Shown piece by piece: positions 1-8,305 of a DNA stretch of 39,017 bases. Made by a program: the position numbers and the translations under genes. Below the pieces are notes generated by a model. It saw nothing but the letters and a program-made list of their open reading frames with translations, made no database searches and was not told the origin of the DNA. The DNA is from Acidobacteriaceae bacterium (lineage in GTDB: Bacteria > Acidobacteriota > Terriglobia > Terriglobales > Acidobacteriaceae): contig JASHOY010000389.1 in assembly GCA_030038435.1 (NCBI GenBank), forward strand, positions 1-39,017. Direction: 5' to 3'. Within the stretch, counting starts at the first letter, position 1, and every line of letters begins with the position of its first letter.

Positions 1-1
1 C

Positions 2-1594
2 GCGGAGCGCCTGGCGGTCCATATTCGCAATCGCCATGGTTCAAGCCGCATTTTTGTGGTTTCCAACCGCGAGCCTTACATGCACGTGCGCCACGGCCGG
101 GAAACGAAATGCGTGGTGCCTCCCAGCGGCCTGGTGACGGCTCTGGAGCCGGTGCTGCGGGCCTGCGACGGGGTCTGGGTGGCTTACGGGAGCGGCAATG
201 CGGATGCGGCCGCCGTAGATGCATTCGACCGGCTGCGCGTGCCGCCCGACGATCCTCGCTACACCCTGCGCAGGGTCTGGCTCACGGAAGAAGAAGAGGC
301 GCAATACTATGACGGTTTCGCCAATGAAGGTTTGTGGCCCTTGTGCCACATAGCGCACACGCGGCCGATTTTTCGTCCTGCAGACTGGGAGTGCTACCAG
401 CGTGTAAACGCGCGCTTTGCTGCCGCACTGCTTGAAGAAATGCAGGGCTGCGACGATCCCGTCGTCTTTGTGCAGGACTACCACTTTGCGCTGCTGCCGC
501 GGATGGTGAAGGACGCGCGTCCCGATGCGCGCGTGGCTATTTTTTGGCATATCCCATGGCCCAATCCCGAGGCCTTCGGCATCTGTCCCTGGCAGGCGGA
601 ACTCCTCGACGGTTTGCTGGGCGCCGACCTGATCGGCTTTCACATTCCGCTTCACTGCAACAATTTTCTGGCTACAGTTGATCGCGCCCTGGAATCGCGC
701 ACTAATCGTGAGCACATGACAGTGCGGCGTCACGGGCATACCAGTTGCGTCCGGCCTTATCCGGTAAGCGTCGCCTTCGCGGGCAGTCCCCGAGACGATA
801 TCGAGCTTGCGGATGCGATCGAGGAAGCCGAGGCGGAAGCGGAGGCCGAAGTGCGCGCCGAGCGGAGAAGGGAACTGCTGGCCGAATTCGGAGTGCGGGC
901 AGACTGCCTGTTGCTGGGTGTAGATCGTCTCGACTACACCAAAGGCATCGTGGAGCGTTTGCTGGCCGTCGAGCAGTTGCTTGAGAAATACCCGCATTAC
1001 CAGGGACAGCTCACCATGGTGCAGATCGCAGCTCCGAGCCGCACCCGCATCCCCAGCTACATGGATCTCAAGCGCAAAGTCGAGGAGACGGTGGAGCGGA
1101 TCAACCAGGCCTATCAGACCGCCCGCTGGAAGCCTATTGTGCTGATCGAGCGGCAATGCAGTCATGACGAAGTCAATCGCTGGTATCGCGCCGTCGACGT
1201 GTGCCTGGTGACCTCGCTGCACGACGGCATGAACCTGGTGGCCAAAGAGTTTGTGGCGGCGCGCGAGGATTCCGACGGCGTTCTGGTGCTGAGCAAATTC
1301 ACCGGCGCGGCCGTCGAATTGCATGATGCCTTCATTGTCAATCCTTACGACATTGCCGGTGTGGCTGGCGCCATTCACGCCGGCCTGGAGATGAACCGCG
1401 CGGATCGTCGCCAGCGAATGAGACGCATGCGCCGCTATGTGATGGAGCACAATATCTACCTCTGGGCATCAAAAATCCTCGGCGACCTGCGCGAAATCCG
1501 TCTGGATGCTGAAGAAACTCCCCAGCCCCAGCCGCCGCGTGTCGAGCCAGGTTCAGAGCCGGCCGCCGAGATTCCCGTAGAGAAACTGGCGTAA
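2..1594 (+). CDS. otsA: Trehalose-6-phosphate synthase (GT20), 5' end outside window
   Basis: Transfers glucose from a nucleotide sugar to glucose-6-phosphate to give trehalose-6-phosphate in the cytoplasm. Visible GT20 signatures are VVSNREPY near the start, [15 protein letters not shown] in the acceptor region, [13 protein letters not shown] (nucleotide-sugar/phosphate binding) and [13 protein letters not shown] near the C-terminus. The frame is open to the window edge with residues [18 protein letters not shown] before the GTG at 56, so the true start is probably upstream and the GTG an internal codon. A short charged [15 protein letters not shown] stretch and a Pro/Glu-rich tail of about 25 residues are lineage extras. 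The otsB gene follows after 12 bp, so the two form a pathway operon for a stress-protecting disaccharide. Confidence 0.93.
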   Translation, partial: AERLAVHIRNRHGSSRIFVVSNREPYMHVRHGRETKCVVPPSGLVTALEPVLRACDGVWVAYGSGNADAAAVDAFDRLRVPPDDPRYTLRRVWLTEEEEAQYYDGFANEGLWPLCHIAHTRPIFRPADWECYQRVNARFAAALLEEMQGCDDPVVFVQDYHFALLPRMVKDARPDARVAIFWHIPWPNPEAFGICPWQAELLDGLLGADLIGFHIPLHCNNFLATVDRALESRTNREHMTVRRHGHTSCVRPYPVSVAFAGSPRDDIELADAIEEAEAEAEAEVRAERRRELLAEFGVRADCLLLGVDRLDYTKGIVERLLAVEQLLEKYPHYQGQLTMVQIAAPSRTRIPSYMDLKRKVEETVERINQAYQTARWKPIVLIERQCSHDEVNRWYRAVDVCLVTSLHDGMNLVAKEFVAAREDSDGVLVLSKFTGAAVELHDAFIVNPYDIAGVAGAIHAGLEMNRADRRQRMRRMRRYVMEHNIYLWASKILGDLREIRLDAEETPQPQPPRVEPGSEPAAEIPVEKLA

Positions 1595-1606
1595 GGGGAG
1601 CATGCG

Positions 1607-2410
1607 ATGATCCCCGAAGCCGCGGAAAAGCTGGAAGCGTTTTTCAAATCCTTCACCGGCAGCGAACATGCGCTGTTACTTCTCGACTATGACGGAACGC
1701 TCGCCCCATTTCGGGTGGACCGCTTCAAGGCGCGGCCCTGGGCTGGTATTCGTGAACTGCTCAGCCGGATCGAGGCGCAGCGGCGCACGCGAATCCGGAT
1801 TGTCAGTGGACGTCCCGCTGCTGAAGTTGCCGGGCTTCTGGGGCTCGACCCGCCAGTCGAGACATGGGGCCTGCACGGCGTGGAAAAGCTTCATAGCGAC
1901 GGCAGACGCGAAGTAGAATCGCTTGCCGCGGAAACGCAGGCTCGGCTCGACCAGGTGCGCGGGCAACTGCGCCGCGATAGTTTCGGCGGGCTCTTTGAAG
2001 ACAAGCCTAACGCGGTGGTCATGCACTGGCGGGGAACGTCGCCGCGGAAGGCGGCAGAGATTGAAGAGCGCACCAGGGCGATCTTCGAGCCTCTGGCGAA
2101 CTCGAGCGAGCTTTCACTTCTCAAGTTTGAAGCGGGCCTTGAACTGCGCGCCGGCCGCGACAAAGGCGACGCGGTGCGGGCCATCCTGGAAGATGCTTTC
2201 AGGGATGACGCGATTCGGGCGCCGGTAGCATTTCTGGGCGACGACATCACCGACGAGTCGGCCTTTCGGGTGGTGAATGAATTGGAGGGGCCGCACCTGA
2301 GCGCGCTGGTGCGGCGCGAGCGCCGCGAATCCGCCGCCGATGTGTGGTTGCGTCCGCCGCGCGAGCTGCGCGGCTTTTTGCAGGGATGGCTGGAAGCGGC
2401 TGCGCCCTGA
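1607..2410 (+). CDS. otsB: Trehalose-6-phosphate phosphatase
   Basis: HAD-superfamily phosphatase of 267 residues that removes phosphate from trehalose-6-phosphate, the second step of the OtsA/OtsB route. HAD motif I is LLLLDYDGTLAPF at about residues 24-36, with the nucleophile Asp and the general acid Asp. Motif II is RIVSGRPAAEV, and the metal-binding motif IV is FLGDDITDESAFRVV near residue 205. Length is normal for the family. The ATG at 1607 has a purine-rich GGGGAG upstream and lies 12 bp after the otsA stop, so co-transcription is expected. The next gene is convergent, with only about 40 bp between. Confidence 0.95.
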   Translation: MIPEAAEKLEAFFKSFTGSEHALLLLDYDGTLAPFRVDRFKARPWAGIRELLSRIEAQRRTRIRIVSGRPAAEVAGLLGLDPPVETWGLHGVEKLHSDGRREVESLAAETQARLDQVRGQLRRDSFGGLFEDKPNAVVMHWRGTSPRKAAEIEERTRAIFEPLANSSELSLLKFEAGLELRAGRDKGDAVRAILEDAFRDDAIRAPVAFLGDDITDESAFRVVNELEGPHLSALVRRERRESAADVWLRPPRELRGFLQGWLEAAAP

Positions 2411-2450
2411 CGCGGTATTCCGCGAGCCAGGCGACCCCGGGGCGCTCCGT

Positions 2451-3485
2451 CTAAGTTCCGCGAACCTGACCCCGCCCGCTGTTCTTTACCGTATACATCC
2501 GCGCATCTGCAGCGCGGATGATGGTATGCAGCGAAATGCCATCGCGAGGCGCCGAAGCCAGCCCCACGCTTGCACTCACCTTCAGTTTGAGTCCGCACTT
2601 CATCTCAAATCCGGATTCCGTCAAGGCGCGGTGCAATGTCAGGCATTGCGTCAATGCCGCGTCGGCTCCGGTGTGGGGCATCAGAATCACGAACTCGTCG
2701 CCGCCGTAGCGGAAACATTCATCGCACGTCCGGCTCAGCTCCTGAAGCCTGCGCCCGGTTGCGGCGAGCAATTCGCTTCCCACCAGATGGCCGTGAGCGT
2801 CGTTCACCAGTTTGAATCGATCCAGATCAAGAAAAGCCAGGCTTACAGGCACGTTCTCTTTGCGGCAACGCTCCAACTCACGCCCCAGCACGCTGTATAG
2901 ATGGCGCACGTTGTAAAGGCCGGTGGTGTCGTCGGTGATGGTCAACTGCTGAATCCGTGCTACGTCGCGCGCGTTCTCGATGGCAATGGCCGCATGGTCG
3001 GCCAGGATGTGCAGAAATGCCACGGTGTAGTCGTTCATCTGGTCTGAGCGCGGATTAAGAATCTCTATGGCGCCCTGGGTCCCTTTGCGCCCGCGCAGAG
3101 GCATCGCGATTACCGAGCGCACCGCACGACGGGGCGCGCCTTCGCTGCGCAGACGGGGATCGTCGGCGGTCTCGGGGACGATGAGGGTCTCGCCGTGTGC
3201 AACCACCCAGCCCGCCACACCTTCGCCGACCTTTACGCGCAAATCGCGCAGGGCATTCTGCCCGCCGCCGGAGGCAATGGCGTAGTAAAGCTCATTGCGC
3301 TCTTCATCAAGCATCAACAGCGTCCAGAGTTCCGCCTCGATGAACCGCTCCATGTGTTCGAGGATGGTGCGCAGAATCGTGTCGAGATCGAAGCTCGAAG
3401 TCAGGGACCGCGCCAGTTGGTGAAAGACAAGCAGATCGTCAAGCGGGATACGCTCTTCCGTCTCGTTCTTCATCGTCAGGACCAT
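2451..3485 (-). CDS. GAF-GGDEF diguanylate cyclase
   Basis: Predicted to make cyclic di-GMP from two GTP. The N-terminal part (about residues 15-170) looks like a GAF sensor domain (DLDTILRTILEHMERFIEAE through HILADHAAIAIENA). The C-terminal part is a GGDEF domain with the intact active site YGGDEFVIL near residue 275. The product-inhibition I-site is also present: RTCD lies five residues before GGDEF, so feedback inhibition by c-di-GMP is likely. No transmembrane segment is seen, so it should be cytosolic; the GAF ligand is unknown. The ATG at 3485 was taken; a second ATG (MKNETEE) at 3473 is equally possible. It lies 109 bp downstream of moaA on the same strand and may be read through from it. 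Confidence 0.9.
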   Translation of the reverse strand: MVLTMKNETEERIPLDDLLVFHQLARSLTSSFDLDTILRTILEHMERFIEAELWTLLMLDEERNELYYAIASGGGQNALRDLRVKVGEGVAGWVVAHGETLIVPETADDPRLRSEGAPRRAVRSVIAMPLRGRKGTQGAIEILNPRSDQMNDYTVAFLHILADHAAIAIENARDVARIQQLTITDDTTGLYNVRHLYSVLGRELERCRKENVPVSLAFLDLDRFKLVNDAHGHLVGSELLAATGRRLQELSRTCDECFRYGGDEFVILMPHTGADAALTQCLTLHRALTESGFEMKCGLKLKVSASVGLASAPRDGISLHTIIRAADARMYTVKNSGRGQVRGT

Positions 3486-3594
3486 GGGGAATCAAACAGG
3501 CTCCGCCGTCCTGTCTCGGCGTGCAATCCAGGACGTGCCGCGAACCAAGTCAATAAAAGCGCAGCGCTCTCGGGGCACTGCGATAGGATTCCGT

Positions 3595-4632
3595 TCAGCC
3601 GCCGATGTGAACCATCGATCGCGAAGGCTTCAGAAAGCCCGGCTCGCCGATATGATGCCGCGCTTCCTTGCTCTGAACGGTACTGATGATATAGGCGCGC
3701 AACTCATCGTCGCTCTCGCCGGCTCTCATGCGACCATACAGGTCGTGTTCAATCTGCGAAAAGAGGCAGGTGCGAATCTTGCCGTCAGAGGTGAGCCGGA
3801 CGCGGCTGCACGCTCCGCAGAAAGCCTGTGTGACCGGGGCGATGATACCGATCTCACCCAACCCATCTGAGAAAGTATACCGTCGCGCGGTTTCGCTGGC
3901 GTCGCGCGCCGGGAGTTCAACCAATGGCAGGACCCGCCCGATGCGCTCGACGATTTCACGCAGCGGAACCACGATCTCCGGTGACCATAGCCGGCCTTCC
4001 TCAAGCGGCATGAACTCGATGAAGCGCACCACGACGTTTTCTTCGCGGGCGAAGCGGGCGAAGCCTTCAATTTGGTCGTCATTAAAGCCACGCAAAAGCA
4101 CGCAATTGATTTTGAGCGGGGTGAGACCGGCCGCGCGGGCGGCGCGAACCCCGGCCAGCACTGCGGCAAAGCTCCCCTCAACGCGCGTAATGCGCTCAAA
4201 AACTGCAGCGTCCACGGCATCCATGCTCACGGTGACGCGATTCAGTCCTGCCGCCTTCAATGGACCGGCAAGCCCGTCCAGCAGGTGGCCATTGGTGGTC
4301 AGCGCGATGTCTAATGTTGCGCCGCCGCAGGTGCGCAACCTGGCAATTTCGCGTACCAGGTCCACAATGCCGCGGCGGAGCAAAGGCTCGCCGCCGGTAA
4401 GCCGAACCTTGGTGATACCCAGGCTCACGAAGAGTTTGATCAGGCGCAGATATTCGTCAATAGCTAATTCGGGATATTGAGCACCCATTTCGCCGGTGCG
4501 GCAGTATACGCACTTGTAATTGCAGCGGTCCGTGATCGAGACTCGAAGGTCGTGAATCAAACGTCCGTAGCTGTCTCTCAGTCCCGGCGCGGGGCTCGAC
4601 ACTGAGGACACGGTGAGAGAGGCGGCAGCCAT
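3595..4632 (-). CDS. moaA: GTP 3',8-cyclase, molybdenum cofactor synthesis
   Basis: Radical-SAM enzyme for the first step of molybdopterin synthesis (GTP to 3',8-cyclo-GTP, then cyclic pyranopterin monophosphate with MoaC). The SAM [4Fe-4S] motif CNYKCVYC is at about residues 37-44. The second, substrate-binding cluster cysteines lie in FCGACSRVRLTSDGKIRTCLF. The conserved C-terminal double glycine is present (HIGG at the end). Length of 345 residues is typical, with a Ser/Ala-rich N-terminal lead of about 18 residues. No other moa or moe gene is in the window, so the pathway must be completed elsewhere. Confidence 0.95.
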   Translation of the reverse strand: MAAASLTVSSVSSPAPGLRDSYGRLIHDLRVSITDRCNYKCVYCRTGEMGAQYPELAIDEYLRLIKLFVSLGITKVRLTGGEPLLRRGIVDLVREIARLRTCGGATLDIALTTNGHLLDGLAGPLKAAGLNRVTVSMDAVDAAVFERITRVEGSFAAVLAGVRAARAAGLTPLKINCVLLRGFNDDQIEGFARFAREENVVVRFIEFMPLEEGRLWSPEIVVPLREIVERIGRVLPLVELPARDASETARRYTFSDGLGEIGIIAPVTQAFCGACSRVRLTSDGKIRTCLFSQIEHDLYGRMRAGESDDELRAYIISTVQSKEARHHIGEPGFLKPSRSMVHIGG

Positions 4633-4718
4633 TTGTAAGTACAGGCTATACCGTTTCGCGGGGTTTTGCAGCCGGAGCGGCCGGAAACGGGCCGGTCTCC
4701 AGTCTCGACCGCTCCTTC

Positions 4719-5627
4719 TCAGCTTGCCAGCCGCCGCGCCCGCCAGAGGGCCCCATCCAGCGAGACCACCGGCTCATCGTGGACGGGCATCTCCGGTGCG
4801 GCCGCATGCAGTCCGGCAAAGAACGGCTCGCGCACCAGTTTCATCTTCTCGATAACGCTTCCCGTCCACGCCACCGGTATCTCACCGGCAATATTGTGCT
4901 TGCGGCGCAGCTTGTCGCGTACGAGGAGGACAAACGCAACCAGGTCCATGGCTGCCTGTCGAACCACCTCGACGGCCACTGGATCGCCGGTCTCGGCCAA
5001 TTCATTAATCGCCGGCGCCAGCGCAGCAAAATCCGGGGCCGGAGTTCCGTCACCCACATTGACCAGTTCATCGACAGTCGGCGTTCCCCAGATTTCGCCG
5101 ACTCTCCTCAGCACCTCGGTAGGCTGCTCGCGATCATAGGCAATCAGGGCGCGACGCACCGCATTCAGTCCTATCCAATAGCCCGACCCCTCATCGCCCA
5201 GGCGCGAACTCCATCCCCCGGCGGTCTCGCGGTTGCCATTGGGCGCGCGGCCAATCGTGTTCGATCCCGTGCCCGCTATCTGCAGGATTCCCGGTCCGCC
5301 CTGGAACGCCGCGTCCAGTGCGATTACTTCATCACCCACCACTTCGCTCCGCTCCACGCCAAAGTCCTTGAAGACGGCGGTGATCCATTCGGTGATGCCG
5401 GGCATGGCCGCGCTGGCCACTCCACAGGATGCCGCCCGCACCCGCACCGGGCCGGTCTGCGCAAACACTTCCTTAAGCAGTACACGAAGGTTGTCCTCGG
5501 CGGCCTCCGCTCCCACGCGCAGGCGCTTGATGGATCCGTTCTCCGCGTAAGCGATCAACTCGTCGCCGGCGACGAGCGAAGCGCGCGTGCGCGTCCCTCC
5601 GCCGTCAATCCCCAGAATTGTGTCCAT
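4719..5627 (-). CDS. BadF/BadG-type ATPase, probable N-acetylglucosamine kinase
   Basis: ASKHA-fold kinase of 302 residues. The N-terminal phosphate-1 motif is LGIDGGGTRTRASLV, a central AGTGSNTIG loop binds phosphate, and GGWSSRLGDEGSGYWIGLNA is the signature of the N-acetylglucosamine kinase branch of this family. The likely reaction is ATP-dependent phosphorylation of an amino sugar for catabolism or cell-wall recycling; glucosamine or a related sugar is an alternative. The ATG at 5627 follows an AAGGAG-like site. It starts 15 bp after the stop of the upstream NPP-like gene, so the two are probably one operon. A GH18 chitinase-like gene about 7 kb away would be a plausible source of substrate. 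Confidence 0.82.
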   Translation of the reverse strand: MDTILGIDGGGTRTRASLVAGDELIAYAENGSIKRLRVGAEAAEDNLRVLLKEVFAQTGPVRVRAASCGVASAAMPGITEWITAVFKDFGVERSEVVGDEVIALDAAFQGGPGILQIAGTGSNTIGRAPNGNRETAGGWSSRLGDEGSGYWIGLNAVRRALIAYDREQPTEVLRRVGEIWGTPTVDELVNVGDGTPAPDFAALAPAINELAETGDPVAVEVVRQAAMDLVAFVLLVRDKLRRKHNIAGEIPVAWTGSVIEKMKLVREPFFAGLHAAAPEMPVHDEPVVSLDGALWRARRLAS

Positions 5628-5642
5628 TCCTTCTTGCTCCTT

Positions 5643-6968
5643 CTATTCATTGGCTGCGCCTGGCGGATCGTCGCCGTCGTCGCGGAGCGTTCCGGCGAGA
5701 ATGTTCAAACTGCCGTCCGATTTCGGCGGCTTCAGCCCCAGCATGTGGGCGATCCACGGGTACAAATTGACGTTTTCAAACGGGCCCAAGGTTTTGCCCG
5801 GCAGAATATCCGGGCCGGCGGCAAAAAATATCGCTCTCATCTGCGGTTCTGTCTGTGGGTCCAGCCCATCGACGGCGGACGGGGGTGCTTTCAAATGACC
5901 CGGCTGGGGTGCAGTGGCGCGAATGGCGTAAGCTCCCGTCGCCAATACCACTGGATCGCCGATCCGTGGATTGTGCCTCATGTGCAACTCCGGGGGCAGG
6001 TCCTGGCGCCGGTAGACCACAAAGAGGGACGAAACGTGGTTGATTTGCCGGTACAAATGCTCCCGCTGCTCTTCGGTCTCGCCGTAAAGCAGCGGCCCGA
6101 CGGTAACGAACCCGTTGAGGCTGGCGAACTGATCCAGTGTGATCCACCCGCCGTCGGGTTTGGCCAGGCCCCGGTCGCTGACCACGACCAGATCCACGGG
6201 CAGGCGGGTCGACTCCAATTGTGCTTCCACTTCGCCCACAAGGTCGTCTGCCATCAGGACGGCTTTTTTCGTCTCCAGCGCATCCGGCCCGTAGCGCCAA
6301 GCCGTACTGCCCGGCTCGGAGAGATTGACGGCGATAAAATGCGGCCGCTCCGCCGCCGGGAGGCGCAGCCACCTCAGAATTTGCTGGGTGCATTCTCGGG
6401 CCTCTGCGCAGTGACGGTTTCGCAAATTGTACGTGGGACGAAAGCCTGCGATCTCCGCTTCGGATCCGGGCCAATCGATCACCGCTGACCGCATACCCTG
6501 AGCCTCCGCCAGGCTCCATAACGGAATGCCTGCGAACCATGAGCCATCTTCGCGGTCTTTGGGGTTCTCTGCGAAAAAGCGCGCTTTCCGCTCCGGATCG
6601 TAAAAGTTGTCTGCCACCAGGCCGTGATGCCCGGGAAAGAGTCCGGTGACGATGGTGAATTGATTGGGCAGGCCAAGCGCGGGGTAGCTGGGAAGCATGC
6701 CTTCCGGGGCGGAGACGCCTTGTCTTCCCAGTGCGAGAAGATGCAATGCTCCGTCGTTCTGGGTATAGTCGGCGCGGAAACCGTCAAGGGAAAGCAACAC
6801 CACATAGTGCTGCGCCATAGCCCGCGCGGTATTGACGCCGGATGCCTTACCGGCCGCTCGGTGCGTCCCGATGGCCGCACCTGATGGCGCGGCGGGAAGC
6901 GATGCTTCCCCTCCCACAACCAGCAGGACTAAGACGAGAGCTGGCAGCCGCCGCGCTTCCAATCGCAT
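5643..6968 (-). CDS. Secreted NPP/alkaline-phosphatase-superfamily protein, probable pseudoenzyme
   Basis: A 441-residue exported protein; the N-terminal signal peptide runs LPALVLVLLVVGGEASLPAA. The fold is clearly of the nucleotide pyrophosphatase/phosphodiesterase family: LSLDGFRADY, SYPALGLPNQFTIVTGLFPGHHG, WPGSEAEIAGFRPTY, VVVSDRGL, and a closing MRAIFFAAGPD...FENVNLYPW. Compared from memory with active NPPs, the nucleophile Thr (normally SLTFPNH) is Gly (ALGLPNQ). The ligand pair in VDEAGH is replaced (EPGSTAW), the DHGM His is Arg (DRGL), and the GSHGYD His is Asp (AVDGLD). Only two of the six metal-binding Asp residues remain. The frame is intact, so this looks like a retained non-catalytic or rewired protein. 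It heads an operon with the BadF kinase. Confidence 0.85.
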   Translation of the reverse strand: MRLEARRLPALVLVLLVVGGEASLPAAPSGAAIGTHRAAGKASGVNTARAMAQHYVVLLSLDGFRADYTQNDGALHLLALGRQGVSAPEGMLPSYPALGLPNQFTIVTGLFPGHHGLVADNFYDPERKARFFAENPKDREDGSWFAGIPLWSLAEAQGMRSAVIDWPGSEAEIAGFRPTYNLRNRHCAEARECTQQILRWLRLPAAERPHFIAVNLSEPGSTAWRYGPDALETKKAVLMADDLVGEVEAQLESTRLPVDLVVVSDRGLAKPDGGWITLDQFASLNGFVTVGPLLYGETEEQREHLYRQINHVSSLFVVYRRQDLPPELHMRHNPRIGDPVVLATGAYAIRATAPQPGHLKAPPSAVDGLDPQTEPQMRAIFFAAGPDILPGKTLGPFENVNLYPWIAHMLGLKPPKSDGSLNILAGTLRDDGDDPPGAANE

Positions 6969-7070
6969 GCCAAAACATCCTCAGCACCAGCTTATCGCAC
7001 GGGAATGGATTACGTTACCATGACCGCTGATTCAATCCTGGCTTCCACGGGGCGCCAATTCGCCAGGGAA

Positions 7071-8090
7071 TTACGAAGCACGATACCGAGCCGGGTGCTC
7101 CAGTTGTGCCTGATAGAGGTCCAGTGAGATCGGGACGACCGGCTTGTGCGGTACCTGCAAGGCAGATTCGCGGGCGGGTTCTGATTGCGTGGTCCCGGAT
7201 GGCCGCCCGCCGCTTAGCAGTCGCGCCATCGACTGCCTGCATAACTTCATGGCGTGATCGAAGGTCCGCCCTGCCTGCGCCTGCAGGAACTCAGCCGTCG
7301 AAGCCATTCCAGTGTCTTTTCGGTCCGCGCGCGCCGCTTCCTGGGTCAGGGTCTGCCAGTCATGCCACTCGCCTACCGCTCCGGTCATGCGTTTTAACGT
7401 CACGGCGATATGCGCAGCGGCGGCATCGCGGGAGGCAAAAATCTCGGCAAGGTAGCGGATCTTCTTCAGGCGCTTGCGAAATTCATGCAGGTTTTCGCTG
7501 TCGAGTTCGGGGAAATCGGCACTGACCGCAGCTACCTGTGCGAGCAGGCGGTCAGCGATGTCAACCTCTTTCGCTGGAGCAAGCTCCTCCAGCGCCAATT
7601 CGAGTTTTTTGCTGAGCCGGTTCAGGCGCTTACGCCGCTGTTTAATCGCGGCAGCCAGTTTCTTCGCTGCCGCATCCCGGGCCCGCTTCACGCCGCGCTC
7701 GATCTCATCAATGGCGCCCAGGCATTCCTTGGCGAAAACAGCACTCCCCGCTGAGGCCGGTTCAGCCCAGGCGCGCACCTGCAACAACTTTCCCAGAGAA
7801 ACGTCTTCTTGTCTTACCGGCCCCAGGGCGCGCCGCAATTTCTTTCCCTGCCTTCGCCAGCGCCGTACCGCGCTGGCGGCAGCGGCGGCTCCGGTTTCTT
7901 GCCGGCTCAGCCAGTATTCAATTCCGGCCTGCAGGCGCAGCGTGGCCACGCGCAGGTCGTGAACGCACTTCCGGCCCGGCCTGTGGCCGCAATGTCCCAA
8001 CAACTCGCGCCACGCTTGAATTTGCCCTCGAAATTCCCACTGCCCGTCGGGGAACGAGGTGGCCTCGACGGGGATAATGGCGGAATTCAT
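7071..8090 (-). CDS. CHAD domain protein
   Basis: A 339-residue, basic, mostly helical protein consisting essentially of a CHAD domain. The family's conserved helices are visible: CVHDLRVATLRLQAGIEYWL at about residues 42-61 and LHEFRKRLKKIRYLAEIF at about 202-219, with regularly spaced His, Arg and Lys. CHAD domains are known to bind inorganic polyphosphate; many occur fused to or beside CYTH triphosphatases, but no CYTH domain is present here. Likely cytosolic or associated with polyphosphate granules. The C-terminal 60 residues are low-complexity and not part of the domain. It is divergent from the FAD oxidoreductase at 8306, with a 215 bp shared upstream region. Confidence 0.88.
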   Translation of the reverse strand: MNSAIIPVEATSFPDGQWEFRGQIQAWRELLGHCGHRPGRKCVHDLRVATLRLQAGIEYWLSRQETGAAAAASAVRRWRRQGKKLRRALGPVRQEDVSLGKLLQVRAWAEPASAGSAVFAKECLGAIDEIERGVKRARDAAAKKLAAAIKQRRKRLNRLSKKLELALEELAPAKEVDIADRLLAQVAAVSADFPELDSENLHEFRKRLKKIRYLAEIFASRDAAAAHIAVTLKRMTGAVGEWHDWQTLTQEAARADRKDTGMASTAEFLQAQAGRTFDHAMKLCRQSMARLLSGGRPSGTTQSEPARESALQVPHKPVVPISLDLYQAQLEHPARYRAS

Positions 8091-8305
8091 GAGACTGTAA
8101 CCTTCTCGCTTCTATTTTGCACTCCCGAGCCGCCTTAAGTCTTGTCCAGGGCACGGCGCGTTTCCGCAGGCCCGACTCGCGTGCCCGCACTAGGCCGCAG
8201 CGTTCTGTCGCCTTCATCACAGCGCCGGGAACAGAGACTGGCTATGATTCGCACTCAGGCACGAGGAATGCGTAACGGAGCTTTGCAGCGCGGAAAGAGG
8301 GGACT

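Noticed and set aside
56..58. GTG at 56 as the otsA start
   Set aside because: The frame is open to the window edge with plausible protein sequence, so the start is more likely upstream.
2411..2424. CGCGG-TATT-CCGCG hairpin after otsB as terminator
   Set aside because: Five-base stem, no T-tract; expected often by chance at this GC content.
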